A stretch of DNA of 64,000 nucleotides, taken from the NCBI GenBank assembly GCA_004010535.1, contig RQYE01000001.1:186001-250000 (forward strand). The letters are read 5' to 3'. The notes beneath the pieces are model-generated. The model had not been told where the DNA came from. It saw only the letters and a program-made list of their open reading frames with translations, and did not search any database. Below, one piece after another: positions 1 to 8,919 of this stretch. A program made the translations under genes and the position numbers. This DNA is from Coriobacteriales bacterium OH1046. Its GTDB lineage: Bacteria > Actinomycetota > Coriobacteriia > Coriobacteriales > Atopobiaceae. The first letter of the stretch is position 1, and every line of letters begins with the position of its first letter.

Positions 1-170
1 TTGCGCAGCCCGATGACGTGTTTGAGCTCTGCCGAGAGCTTCTTCTTTGCCTGCGCGACAGCTGCGAGCCGCTCGGTCTGGGGCATCGCCCCGAGCTGCG
101 CATGCGCGCGCATGAGATCGAGATCGATCTTCTGGAGTTCGAGCAGGGCGGATGCTTCGTCGTTCATCAT
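1..170 (-). CDS. Zinc-ribbon coiled-coil protein (COG1579 family), 3' part outside window
   Basis: Only the first 56 codons lie in the window; the gene continues past position 1. The N-terminus (LLELQKIDLDLMRAHAQL, then alternating Ala/Lys/Glu residues) is a heptad-like helical segment. It resembles the start of COG1579 proteins, which have a long antiparallel coiled coil followed by a C-terminal four-cysteine zinc ribbon. The ribbon itself is not visible here. The ATG at 170 follows AAGGTGGGA, which contains the stop codon of the upstream desulfurase gene, so the two are closely coupled. Function in the family is poorly defined (putative nucleic-acid binding). Family assignment from this short piece is tentative. 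Confidence 0.6.
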   Translation of the reverse strand, partial: MMNDEASALLELQKIDLDLMRAHAQLGAMPQTERLAAVAQAKKKLSAELKHVIGLR

Positions 171-177
171 TCCCACC

Positions 178-1338
178 TTATCTGCGGAGGCTTCCGACAC
201 ATCCGATGAGGGCGTCGGCGAACGCCGAAAGCTCGCTATCGGAGACGCGCTCATCGAACGAGATGCGCAACGCGCCGAGGGAACGCTCGCGTGGGACTCC
301 CATGGCGGAGAGGACATGGCTGGAATCGCGCGAACCCGCTGAGCAGGCGGAGCCCGATGAGATGGCGAAACCTGCCGCGTCGAGCCGTAAGAGCACCGCC
401 CCCGCCTCGATGCCGCTCACGGCGATATGGACGGTTCCCGGGAGCCTGCCTCCATCGTATGCCGCGTCGACCGTAGGGCATATCCCCAGATCCGCCAAGA
501 CGAGCTTCTCGACGAGCATGCTCGAACGGACCCGAAGAGCGTCGGCATGAACCCTATGGGCGCATGCTGACGCCTGCGCGGCTGCGGCGAAGGCAAGGGC
601 TCCCGAGACATTCTGGGTACCCGGCCTGAGTCCCCGCTCCTGTCCTCCGCCATGGAGGAGCGGCTGCAGGCGGATCCCGGTTTTGAGGTAGAGCGCCCCG
701 ATACCCACCGGTCCGCCGACCTTGTGGGCGCTGATGCTCAGGGCATCGACGGGACCCGCAGAGAGCGGGATGCGCGTGAACGCCTGGACGGCATCGGTAT
801 GGAAGAGGGCCCCATGCGCATGGGCGGCGGCGGCGAGCTCGGCTATGGGTTGGACCATGCCCGTCTCGTTGTTCGCGGTCATGATCGAGACAAGCGCGCA
901 GCGCTCATCGAGCGTGGATTCAAGCGCTGCAGGCTCGATGATCCCCCTGCACGAGGACGCCGCGATACGGACCTCGAATCCGCGTCGCCTGAGCTCGGGA
1001 GCGCATGCGAGGACCGCCTCGTGCTCGATAGCCGATATGACGACGGCATCACGTGCGCCGCGCTGCATCCGCACGGCTTCTGAAAGGCCGATGACGGCGA
1101 GGTTGTCGGCCTCGGTGCCCCCCGAGGTGAAGATGAGCTCGGAAGGGCGGGCGGAGCCGCCCAAGAGCTGGGAGATCTCCTTGCGGGCCCCTTCGAGCGC
1201 GCGTGCAGCCTCCCTGCCCGGAGTATGGAGGGAATTGGGGTTGGCACCCGCATACGAGGCGCACGCATACACAGCGAGCGCCTCTGCGGCCTCAGGTCTG
1301 AGCGGGGAGGATGCCGCATGATCAAGGTAGATGGCCAA
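178..1338 (-). CDS. Cysteine desulfurase (NifS/IscS family, class V aminotransferase)
   Basis: This PLP enzyme of 386 aa removes sulfur from L-cysteine as a protein persulfide for Fe-S clusters or tRNA thiolation. Visible signatures are the TSGGTEADN PLP-phosphate loop (about 71-79), His106 stacking on PLP, Lys206 in SISAHKVGGP as the Schiff-base lysine, and catalytic Cys332 in SSGSACSAG. The last motif and the long mobile loop place it with the IscS/NifS group rather than SufS. The start is a TTG at 1338, ten bases after GAGGGG and directly after the rpe stop; no better ATG exists. No iscU or mnmA is adjacent, so the sulfur acceptor cannot be told from context. Confidence 0.9.
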   Translation of the reverse strand: MAIYLDHAASSPLRPEAAEALAVYACASYAGANPNSLHTPGREAARALEGARKEISQLLGGSARPSELIFTSGGTEADNLAVIGLSEAVRMQRGARDAVVISAIEHEAVLACAPELRRRGFEVRIAASSCRGIIEPAALESTLDERCALVSIMTANNETGMVQPIAELAAAAHAHGALFHTDAVQAFTRIPLSAGPVDALSISAHKVGGPVGIGALYLKTGIRLQPLLHGGGQERGLRPGTQNVSGALAFAAAAQASACAHRVHADALRVRSSMLVEKLVLADLGICPTVDAAYDGGRLPGTVHIAVSGIEAGAVLLRLDAAGFAISSGSACSAGSRDSSHVLSAMGVPRERSLGALRISFDERVSDSELSAFADALIGCVGSLRR

Positions 1339-1342
1339 CGGT

Positions 1343-2005
1343 TCAGATCCCCTCGGCCAAACGCCTGAGCTCGGCCATGCGCGCGCCCCTGTCTACCGCA
1401 TCGAAGATCGCGCTGCCGGCGACGAAGGTATCGGCCCCCGCCTCGGATACGCGGGCGATGGTATCGGGGGCGATGCCGCCATCGACCTCGATCATGGGGG
1501 ATCGGCCCAAGGCGAGGCATGCTCCGCTGATCGTCTTGATCTTGGGCAACGTGGCTTCGATGAGCTTCTGGCCCCCGAAACCCGGATAGACCGTCATCAC
1601 GAGGACGAGGTCGACCTTCTCGAGGTATGGGAGGACGGCTTCTGCGGGTGTGTCGGGGCTGAGGGAGATTCCTGCGGAGACGCCCTGGGCGCGTATGCGC
1701 TCGATGAGCTCGTCGGGGTTCTCGGCTGCCTCCACATGGAAGGTCACGATATCGGCTCCCGCCCCTATGTAGGAATCGAAGACCCCTTCGGGGTTCGTGA
1801 CCATGAGATGGACATCGAGGGGGAGGTGCGTATGCGCCCTGACCTGCTTCAGAATGCCGGGACCGAAGGAGAGATTGGGTACGAAATGCCCGTCCATGAC
1901 ATCGTAGTGGAGCAAATCGGCCTCTCCGATGTCTTCGAGCTCGGCACCGAGGCGCATGAAGTCTGCCGACAGGATGGAGGGGACGATATTCACCTGGTTC
2001 GTCAT
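1343..2005 (-). CDS. rpe: Ribulose-phosphate 3-epimerase
   Basis: This 220-aa TIM-barrel enzyme interconverts ribulose 5-phosphate and xylulose 5-phosphate in the pentose phosphate pathway. The N-terminal VPSILSADF, the metal-site segment HYDVMDGHFVPN, DVHLMV, and the C-terminal EVDGGIAPDT plus GSAIF phosphate-binding loop are all present in normal order and spacing. Length is typical. The ATG at 2005 overlaps the gpsA stop codon by four bases (ATGA) and has GAGGT seven bases upstream, so translation is probably coupled to gpsA. Confidence 0.95.
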   Translation of the reverse strand: MTNQVNIVPSILSADFMRLGAELEDIGEADLLHYDVMDGHFVPNLSFGPGILKQVRAHTHLPLDVHLMVTNPEGVFDSYIGAGADIVTFHVEAAENPDELIERIRAQGVSAGISLSPDTPAEAVLPYLEKVDLVLVMTVYPGFGGQKLIEATLPKIKTISGACLALGRSPMIEVDGGIAPDTIARVSEAGADTFVAGSAIFDAVDRGARMAELRRLAEGI

Positions 2006-3039
2006 GGCGCTACCTCGTTTCTCAGCGAATAGCCGTAGAACTCCTCGTTCGGGACGCGTCCTAGAAGCGATTCGATCGCATCATCGATAGAAAGGCCCTG
2101 ATAGAGCACTGCATAGACGACACGCGAGATAGGCACTTCGATATGATGCTCATCAGCGAGCTCGCATACGCTCACGCAGGCACGGGCACCCTCGACCACC
2201 ATGCGCGTCCGCCCCTGATACGCTTCCAGGCTCTCCCCCGCCACCAGCGCCTCGCCGAAGGCCCTGTTGCGGGAATGGCGTGAGGAGCACGTCACGACCA
2301 GATCTCCCATGCCGGCGAGGCCCATGGCCGTGAGCGGGTTCCCGCCGAGGATCGAGACCATGCGGCCGATCTCGGCGAGCCCGCGTGTCATGAGTGCGGC
2401 GAGGGTGTTATCGCCGGCCCCTTTTCCCGCAGCGATGCCGCATGCGATGGCGATGACATTCTTCACGGCGCTGCAGACCTCCACGCCCACGACGTCGTCG
2501 GAGGTGTAGGCGCGGAACACGCTCGAGGCGAGGAGGTTCTGGAAGAAAAGGGCGATCTCGGCGTTGCCGGAGGCGATGACGGCGGCTGATACCGCTCCTG
2601 CGGCGATCTCCTCGGCATGGTTGGGACCGGCGAGCACGGCGATGCGCGCGGGAGCGCCGAGTTGATCGGCGACAACCTCGTGCATGAGTTTATGCGATCC
2701 CGTCTCGATGCCCTTGGTGAGGACGAGCACGGGAGCCGTCGGTGGGACGAAGGGGGCGAGCCGGCGGATCGTCGTCCGGAGATAGGCCGAGGGCGAGGCG
2801 AGGATGAGGGCATCGGATCCGCAGGCAGCCTCCTCCATGGACGTCGTGGCGACCACATTGAGCGCGAGCAGGCAATCCTTGAGATAGACGGGGTTTTTAT
2901 GCGCTTCGTTGATCGACGCGGCGATATGCTCGTCACGTGACCACAGGCAGACGGTATCCGCATGGGGTGCCACGAGAGCGGTGATACCCGTGCCCCACGA
3001 TCCCGACCCTATGATTGAGATGCGGCGCATGCGCCTCAC
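2002..3039 (-). CDS. gpsA: Glycerol-3-phosphate dehydrogenase [NAD(P)+]
   Basis: GpsA reduces dihydroxyacetone phosphate to sn-glycerol 3-phosphate, the backbone for phospholipids. The N-terminal Rossmann motif IGSGSWGTGI, the LTKGIE and AGPNHAEE segments, the catalytic lysine region EVCSAVKNVIAIACG and the substrate loop SRHSRNRAFG are all visible. As drawn it starts at a GTG (3039) that overlaps the plsY stop as GTGA. An ATG three codons in (3030) is an alternative with AGGAAG eleven bases upstream. It lies directly after plsY, which consumes its product, so the pair forms a phosphatidic-acid synthesis unit. Confidence 0.95.
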   Translation of the reverse strand: MRRMRRISIIGSGSWGTGITALVAPHADTVCLWSRDEHIAASINEAHKNPVYLKDCLLALNVVATTSMEEAACGSDALILASPSAYLRTTIRRLAPFVPPTAPVLVLTKGIETGSHKLMHEVVADQLGAPARIAVLAGPNHAEEIAAGAVSAAVIASGNAEIALFFQNLLASSVFRAYTSDDVVGVEVCSAVKNVIAIACGIAAGKGAGDNTLAALMTRGLAEIGRMVSILGGNPLTAMGLAGMGDLVVTCSSRHSRNRAFGEALVAGESLEAYQGRTRMVVEGARACVSVCELADEHHIEVPISRVVYAVLYQGLSIDDAIESLLGRVPNEEFYGYSLRNEVAP

Positions 3040-3713
3040 ATCTTCCTATCGGGCGCATGGAATGCGAAGCGCTTCTCTTCGTGATCGAGAAGCTTTTTGA
3101 TGTTGGAGCGATGCGCCCAGATGACGAGGGCGGCGACGAGCGTAAGCGGGATCATCGAAACGGGGGCGGACCCGAAGGCGAGCGCCAAAGGCGGCAATGA
3201 CAGGGCGGCGGAGCACGAGGCGAGCGAGACGTAGCGCGTGGGGACGGCCACGAGGATGAAGACGACGAGCAGGCCGAGGGCGATGCGCCAGTCGAGCGAG
3301 AGGGCGGCTCCGAAGCCCACGGCGATGCCCTTGCCGCCTTTGAGACCGAGATACGGCGAGAAGATATGGCCGCAAATGCAGGCGACGTAGACGATGGCGA
3401 TGGCGACGCCCGCCGTCTGGTCGAGATCGAATACCTTGAATTCACGCTCCGCCATCCATGGGATGAGATGGCGTGCAAGCTCCAGGGAGACGAATCCCTT
3501 GCCCGCATCGAGGATGAGGGTGAGGGCCGATGCGGCGGCACCGACCGAGCGCGCGACATTGGTCGTGCCGATGTTGCCCGAGCCCACCTTGCGCACATCG
3601 ACGCCCCTCAGGCGGGCGATGAGCAGCCCGAAGGGGATGCCGCAGAGAAGATAGGACAGACCGCAGCACAAGACGGTGGGCAGGATGGCCGCATGCAAAA
3701 GGTCCACGGGCAT
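3036..3713 (-). CDS. plsY: Acyl-phosphate:glycerol-3-phosphate acyltransferase PlsY
   Basis: PlsY (225 aa) is an integral membrane enzyme that transfers an acyl group from acyl phosphate to glycerol 3-phosphate. Conserved motifs are GSGNIGTTNVAR (about 46-57), GHIFSPYLGLKGGKGIA (glycine-rich acyl-phosphate loop) and a third loop before the final membrane span. About five to seven hydrophobic segments are visible. The ATG at 3713 overlaps the last base of the der stop (TGATG), and gpsA follows with a four-base overlap. The order der-plsY-gpsA is common in Gram-positive bacteria. Confidence 0.95.
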   Translation of the reverse strand: MPVDLLHAAILPTVLCCGLSYLLCGIPFGLLIARLRGVDVRKVGSGNIGTTNVARSVGAAASALTLILDAGKGFVSLELARHLIPWMAEREFKVFDLDQTAGVAIAIVYVACICGHIFSPYLGLKGGKGIAVGFGAALSLDWRIALGLLVVFILVAVPTRYVSLASCSAALSLPPLALAFGSAPVSMIPLTLVAALVIWAHRSNIKKLLDHEEKRFAFHAPDRKM

Positions 3714-5032
3714 CACGCCCCCTTGCTTCTGAAGCGCAAGCGGATGGGCGTGCCGACGAGGTCGAAGCGCTCGCGGATGCGGTTCTCGAGATAGCGTTCG
3801 AAATTGCCATCGACGAGATCGGGATGGTTGCAGAAGAAGGTGAGCACGGGGGGCTCGGAACCTGTCTGGGTGGCATACATAAGCTTGAGACGGCGCCCCT
3901 TGTCGCCCACCGTATGGCCGCCCTCGCGCAGAGCAGCAAGGAAATCGTTGAGATCCGAGGTCTTGATCGAGCTGCTGCGGGCCATTGCGGCAGAGAGGCA
4001 GGCGTCGAAGACCTTCCCCACCGAGCGTCCGGTGAGCGCCGAGATGTTCAACGTGGGAGCCCATGGGGCGAACGCCATGCGCTGGGACAGGCTTTGGAAC
4101 AGCTCGGCCTGCTTCTGGGCATCATCGACGAGATCCCACTTGTTGAGGAGTATGATCAGGGCGCAGCCCCGATCGACGGCGAGATTCGCAAGCTTCTGGT
4201 CCTGCTCGGTAACGCCGATAGAGGAATCGACCACGAGCAGGCACACGTCCGCCCTGTCCATGGCCATGAGGCCGCGGACGTAGCTGTAGTATTCGACATC
4301 CTCATGGACCTGCGCCTTCTTGCGGATGCCGGCGGTATCGACCAACCTGATGAGAGTACCCTCATGGTCGATCAGGGAGTCGATGGCATCGCGCGTGGTG
4401 CCCGCGATGTCGGAGACGATGGAGCGCTTCGCCCCCACAAGCCTGTTGGCGAGCGAGGATTTGCCCACATTGGGCCTGCCGATGATGGCGATGGAGAGAT
4501 CCTCCCCCGCCTCGTCCTCATCCGGCGGATCGGGAAGGGCTGCCACGATGGCGTCGAGCAAATCTCCCGTGCCATGGCCATGGAGCGAGGAGAGCGGCAG
4601 GGGCTCGCCGATGCCGAGCGCGTAGAACCCCCAGAGCTTCTCGTCCTCGTTGGAAGGGTCATCGCATTTGTTGACGACGAGGAAGACGGGCTTCGCGGCC
4701 TTGCGGCAGATGCGCGCCACCTCCTCGTCCTCATCGGTGACGCCGACCGTGCCGTCGACCACGAAGACGATGGCATCGGCCTCATCGCAGGCGGCAAGCG
4801 CCTGCTCGCGGATATGGGGTGCGAAGCCGTCGGTCGATCTGGCCGACTCGATGCCGCCGGTATCGACGAGCACGAAGGGGCGCCCGTTCCAATCGGCGGT
4901 ATGGTACGAGCGATCCCGGGTGACGCCGCGGGACTCGTGGACGATAGCCTCCCTTGCCTCGGCTAAACGATTCACCAGCGTGGACTTACCCACGTTAGGT
5001 CGCCCGACGATAGCTACGATGGGTTTGGGCAT
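3713..5032 (-). CDS. der: Ribosome biogenesis GTPase Der (EngA)
   Basis: Der is a tandem GTPase needed for 50S subunit maturation. Two complete G domains are visible: GRPNVGKST with DTGGIE and NKCD, then GRPNVGKSS with DTAGIRKK and NKWD, followed by the C-terminal KH-like domain ending in IRLRFRSKGA. I chose the ATG at 5032 (MPKPIVAIVGRPN) because AGGAGA lies five bases upstream. An in-frame ATG five codons earlier (5047) has no comparable ribosome site. Length (439 aa) is normal. Confidence 0.95.
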   Translation of the reverse strand: MPKPIVAIVGRPNVGKSTLVNRLAEAREAIVHESRGVTRDRSYHTADWNGRPFVLVDTGGIESARSTDGFAPHIREQALAACDEADAIVFVVDGTVGVTDEDEEVARICRKAAKPVFLVVNKCDDPSNEDEKLWGFYALGIGEPLPLSSLHGHGTGDLLDAIVAALPDPPDEDEAGEDLSIAIIGRPNVGKSSLANRLVGAKRSIVSDIAGTTRDAIDSLIDHEGTLIRLVDTAGIRKKAQVHEDVEYYSYVRGLMAMDRADVCLLVVDSSIGVTEQDQKLANLAVDRGCALIILLNKWDLVDDAQKQAELFQSLSQRMAFAPWAPTLNISALTGRSVGKVFDACLSAAMARSSSIKTSDLNDFLAALREGGHTVGDKGRRLKLMYATQTGSEPPVLTFFCNHPDLVDGNFERYLENRIRERFDLVGTPIRLRFRSKGA

Positions 5033-5086
5033 GGTTCTCCTCGGCATTATACGGTTGGCGTCTCCATGATAGCAGAAGGCCGGGTC

Positions 5087-6469
5087 TCAGCGATCTCCCG
5101 TCCACCGAAGGAGGGCGTCGAGCATGCGATGCGGCGTGGTGCGGACAAGGAGCGCCTCGCCCCCGCGTGCCGAGATCTCGCCGGCGATGCACGTAAACGA
5201 GCCGCCATCCAAGGTGAGCATATCCGAATTGAACATCACCTCGGGGACGACCACGACAGTCGATGCGAGATCGCGTGGAAGCTGGCCGAGCAGATCGCAT
5301 GCCACGATAAGGCCGGTGACATTGACATCCCCGCCGAAATAATCGTTTCTGACGGCTTGGACATAGACGTGCCCGGAGGGAAAGATCGCGGCAAAGCACC
5401 GCATGGCCGCACGCGCCGCCTCGCCGCAGATAAGCAAGAGCTTCTTGTCGGCCACATCCAGATATGCAGCGATGCGGGCGAGGTCCCCCATCCGCTCCGA
5501 GCTGCATTCCGCGACCTCGTCGAGAAAGCTCCTGAGCATCCCGATGCCATCGTAGAACTGCGGATAGCCATCGTAGAACGCGGCGGGAGGGACCTCGACG
5601 CCCGCAGCAAGATAGAACTCGTCCGAGAGCTGGAAACGCGTCGTGCCGTGTGCGCTTCGCGAGCGCTCCTGGTAGGGGCGCAGCTGCTCGACGACCTTGA
5701 GCGCCGCAACGCGATCGGATGCATAGGAGCTCGTGAAGCGCTTCTGGTATTTCGTGTAGCCCACGGGGACGAGCGCCGCCGAGGTGATCGCAGGATGAGA
5801 CTCGATGTAGTCGAGCGTGCGGGTAAGCTCGTCGCCGTCATTCAGGCCGGGGCAGAGGACGATTTGGGCATGGATCTCGACGCCTGCGGCCATGAGCTGC
5901 TCGAGGACCTCGATGCCTCGTGCGGCATGCGTGCCTATGAGGCGACGGCGCACGTCGGGCGAGATGGCATGGAGCGAGACGTTCATAGGTTCGAGGCGGC
6001 AGTTGATGATGCGCTCGACATCCTCATCCGAGAGGTTGGTGAGGGTGACGAAGTTTCCCTGCAAAAACGAGAGGCGGTAATCGTCGTCACGCAGGGTGAG
6101 CGATGCGCGGGCATCGGGTGGGAGCATGCCCATGAAGCAGAAGGCGCAGGCATTCACGCAGGTGCGAACGCCATCGAAGAGGACGTCCGTGAATTCGATG
6201 CCCCAATCCTGGCCACACTCGCGGAACAGCTCGGCCTCGTAGAGGAGCCCGTCGCGAGGATCGAGTACCTTGAGTACGCACGAGGGGCCGTCGGTCTCCC
6301 AACGCCAGGCGATGAGATCGGGGAGCTCTTCCCCATTCACGCTGACGATACGCATGCCGGGCTCGAGCCCCGCATAGTCCGCCGGGCTCCCCTCCTCGAC
6401 CGAAGCGATCCACGCCCCGATCTCGGGAGCGCCGGTCGGTGCATAATCCGCCCGCTCGCTCACCGGCAT
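5087..6469 (-). CDS. Radical-SAM protein with PDZ and DUF512 domains
   Basis: This 460-aa protein belongs to the DUF512/COG1625 family of uncharacterised Fe-S oxidoreductases that usually sit beside der in Gram-positive genomes, as here. A PDZ-like domain occupies about residues 18-75. The radical-SAM cysteines are Cys104, Cys108 and Cys111 in CVNACAFCFMGMLP, matching the CxxxCxxC pattern. The C-terminal half (from about residue 280) is the DUF512 region. The substrate is unknown in the family. The start at 6469 overlaps the end of ispH by ten bases and has GGAGGG just upstream. The adjacency to ispH and der does not reveal the reaction. Confidence 0.88.
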   Translation of the reverse strand: MPVSERADYAPTGAPEIGAWIASVEEGSPADYAGLEPGMRIVSVNGEELPDLIAWRWETDGPSCVLKVLDPRDGLLYEAELFRECGQDWGIEFTDVLFDGVRTCVNACAFCFMGMLPPDARASLTLRDDDYRLSFLQGNFVTLTNLSDEDVERIINCRLEPMNVSLHAISPDVRRRLIGTHAARGIEVLEQLMAAGVEIHAQIVLCPGLNDGDELTRTLDYIESHPAITSAALVPVGYTKYQKRFTSSYASDRVAALKVVEQLRPYQERSRSAHGTTRFQLSDEFYLAAGVEVPPAAFYDGYPQFYDGIGMLRSFLDEVAECSSERMGDLARIAAYLDVADKKLLLICGEAARAAMRCFAAIFPSGHVYVQAVRNDYFGGDVNVTGLIVACDLLGQLPRDLASTVVVVPEVMFNSDMLTLDGGSFTCIAGEISARGGEALLVRTTPHRMLDALLRWTGDR

Positions 6470-7311
6470 TCCCTCCGGGTCAGCGCCTCGAGCGTCGAGA
6501 CAACCGAGGCTATCTGCGAGGACGGCGTCGAGGCTCCTGCGGTGATGCCGATCGATTCAACGCCCTCGAACCATGATCTTTGGAGTTCCTCGGGTTGCTC
6601 GATATGGAAGGTCCTCCCGCAGATCGACCTGCAGATCTCCGCGAGGCGCGTGGTGTTGGCGGAATTGCGCCCGCCGATGACGACCATGGCGCCCACCTCG
6701 GATGCCAACTGCGCCGCAGCTTCCTGGCGCGACGAGGTCGCCTCGCAGATCGTGTTGACGAGCTTGACCTCGCGCGCCCCATCATCGATAGCCTTGAGGA
6801 CGGATTCGAGCGTGGCAAGGGACTGGGTGGTCTGGACCACGATGCCGACGCGCGGGCCGAGGTCGAGCGCCCGAGCTTCCTCGGCAGAGCAGACGGCCAG
6901 CGCCCCCGGCGCGTGCGCGAGCGTGGCCTCGACCTCGGGATGGCCGGATTCGCCCACGACGAGGACCTGATAGCCCTCTTCCATGAGCTTCTCGACGGCA
7001 ACGTGGACCTTCTTCACGAACGGGCAGGTTGCGTCGATGACGTGGGCGCAGATAGCGCGGGCCCGCTCCTCCTCCTGGGGTGTCACGCCATGCGTGCGCA
7101 GGATGATGGTCGCACCGGCAGCCTCATCGACCGCGGAGGCCTCGTGGGCACCCATGGCATCGAGGCTCGAGACGACGCGCGGGTTGTGGATGAGGGGACC
7201 CAACGTGAAGACATCATCGCTGGTGCCGGAGACGGCAGTCCACGCGAGCTCGAGGGCCCGCTCGACGCCGTAGCAGGCTCCGGCCTTATCGGCAATCTTG
7301 ATCCGGGCCAT
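6460..7311 (-). CDS. ispH: 4-hydroxy-3-methylbut-2-enyl diphosphate reductase
   Basis: IspH is the last enzyme of the MEP pathway and reduces HMBPP to IPP and DMAPP with a [4Fe-4S] cluster. The three cluster cysteines are in GACYGVERA (Cys13), ATCPFVKKVH and NTICEATSSRQ. The His/Glu residues of the substrate pocket (HGVTP, GESGHPEV) are also present. Length of 283 aa is typical. Two upstream MEP genes, dxr and ispG, lie elsewhere in the window (26396-27541 and 23957-25024). The gene follows cmk-plsC by three bases, the same neighbourhood seen in many Firmicutes. Confidence 0.95.
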   Translation of the reverse strand: MARIKIADKAGACYGVERALELAWTAVSGTSDDVFTLGPLIHNPRVVSSLDAMGAHEASAVDEAAGATIILRTHGVTPQEEERARAICAHVIDATCPFVKKVHVAVEKLMEEGYQVLVVGESGHPEVEATLAHAPGALAVCSAEEARALDLGPRVGIVVQTTQSLATLESVLKAIDDGAREVKLVNTICEATSSRQEAAAQLASEVGAMVVIGGRNSANTTRLAEICRSICGRTFHIEQPEELQRSWFEGVESIGITAGASTPSSQIASVVSTLEALTRRECR

Positions 7312-7314
7312 GGC

Positions 7315-8862
7315 CTACATCTTCCCCGGGTGTTTGGCGCGCAGATGATCCCGCAGCTCGACGACCTTCTTCATTGCAAGCTCCTCCATGGCCTTGGCCT
7401 GCTGCTTCTTGCCTTTGACGTTGAGGGAATCGAAGCTGATCGCATCGCCGGCCTTGAGATACACCCGCTTGAAGAACTGGGGGATGGACGCGCCCTTGGG
7501 GCGCAGATCGCGTGCGCCCACGATGGCCACGGGGACGACGGATGCCTTGGCGAGCTGTGCCATCAAGGCGAAGCCGCCGTGTATCTTCGCGGGCTCATCA
7601 TCGGACTTGATGCGGGTGCCCTCGGGGAAGATGAGGATGTTCTCGCCCCGTTCGAGCGCGGCTTTGGTTCGTCGGACCGCCTTCATGTCCGCGGTACCGC
7701 GATTGACGGGGATACCGCCGACCCGTGAGAAGAACCAGGTGGTGAGCTTGTTCAGATTGAACTCGCTCTTGAAGACCGGACGCACGGAGACTCCGCGCAT
7801 CCAGCACGAGACGACGATCGGGATCGGATCGAGGAGCGAGCCGTGGTTCATGATGATCATGCGCCCCGCAGACTTGTCGGCAAGCTTTCCGGCATCCTCG
7901 ATCGACCAGGGCCAGAGCATCTTGGTCACACCGCCGACGATGATGACGACGAGGCCCAGGAACGCTTTCGCGGGAAGCGGGTAATCGCCCATGGAATGAT
8001 CGTAATAGTCATCGAAGCTGTTGTTCCCGAAGGCGCGCAGGCGTCCGGGGATGCCCCCATCCTTCTCCGCACGCGTACCTGATTTCGCGGGCTTCGTGCG
8101 CCCAGACGTCCCCGCAGGCCCCTTCATCCCAAAGACGTCATCCGAAGGCCCGGCCTTTGCATCGAGCGCTCTGAGTCCCTCATCGAGCGAGAGGATCCTC
8201 TCGACGACCTCGTCGATCGACAGGATCGAGGAATCGATGTGCACGGCATCGTCGGCCGGCTTGAGCGGTGCGACCTTGCGGGTCGAATCGTACGCGTCGC
8301 GACGCTTGATATCCGCGAGGATCTCGTCGATGGAGGCTTGGTCGGCCGTCGCGCCCGTATCCTTGGCCGCATCCCCGCCGGCGCGTTGGACCGCACGGCG
8401 GAGCGCCCGAGCCTGCGGATCTGCCGTAAGGAAGACCTTCACATCGGCGTTCGGGAACACAACGGTCCCGATATCGCGGCCCTCGGCGACGACGTTGCAG
8501 TTCCCGGCGATAGCGCGTTGCCGGGCGACCATGGCCTCGCGCACCCCGGCGATGGCGGAGACGGGCGATACGGCGATGTCGATCTCGGGGGTTCTGATCT
8601 GCACGGTGACATCCTGCCGGTTCGCGAAGACGCCCTGCCCCTCATCGCGCTGCTCGAAGCCGATCTCGGCGGCGCGGGCGATGGCGACGATGGCATCGGT
8701 GTTGGCGGGGTCGTAGACGTCCAAACCCGCTTGGACGGCCAAGAGCGCGCACGAGCGGTACATGGCGCCCGTATCGAGCAACGTGAGACCGCAGCGCCTC
8801 GCTATCGCTTTGGCGACGGTCGACTTGCCCGAACCTGCGGGACCATCGATGGCGACGATCAT
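7315..8862 (-). CDS. cmk: Fused cytidylate kinase / 1-acylglycerol-3-phosphate acyltransferase
   Basis: One uninterrupted 515-aa frame carries two enzymes. Residues 1-220 are CMP kinase, with P-loop GPAGSGKST at 7-15, LDTGAMYRS and EGRDIGTVVFPNA; this half phosphorylates CMP and dCMP. A linker of about 60 polar residues follows. Residues about 290-515 form a PlsC domain with a hydrophobic segment near 300-318, the catalytic HxxxxD motif at His340-Asp345 (NHGSLLDP) and FPEGTR at 412-417; this half makes phosphatidic acid from lysophosphatidic acid. Separate cmk and plsC genes often adjoin ispH in Gram-positives, so this looks like fusion of neighbours. Membrane association of both activities is inferred. 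Confidence 0.92.
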   Translation of the reverse strand: MIVAIDGPAGSGKSTVAKAIARRCGLTLLDTGAMYRSCALLAVQAGLDVYDPANTDAIVAIARAAEIGFEQRDEGQGVFANRQDVTVQIRTPEIDIAVSPVSAIAGVREAMVARQRAIAGNCNVVAEGRDIGTVVFPNADVKVFLTADPQARALRRAVQRAGGDAAKDTGATADQASIDEILADIKRRDAYDSTRKVAPLKPADDAVHIDSSILSIDEVVERILSLDEGLRALDAKAGPSDDVFGMKGPAGTSGRTKPAKSGTRAEKDGGIPGRLRAFGNNSFDDYYDHSMGDYPLPAKAFLGLVVIIVGGVTKMLWPWSIEDAGKLADKSAGRMIIMNHGSLLDPIPIVVSCWMRGVSVRPVFKSEFNLNKLTTWFFSRVGGIPVNRGTADMKAVRRTKAALERGENILIFPEGTRIKSDDEPAKIHGGFALMAQLAKASVVPVAIVGARDLRPKGASIPQFFKRVYLKAGDAISFDSLNVKGKKQQAKAMEELAMKKVVELRDHLRAKHPGKM

Positions 8863-8919
8863 ATGACGATCACTCCTTCCGGGGCGAGCCTTACCATGGC
8901 TGGAACGGGGCCGCGCCTG

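Noticed and set aside
5066-6970. A 634-codon plus-strand frame over DUF512 and ispH
   Set aside because: It is antisense to two genes with intact catalytic motifs and has low-complexity composition; a GC-driven shadow.
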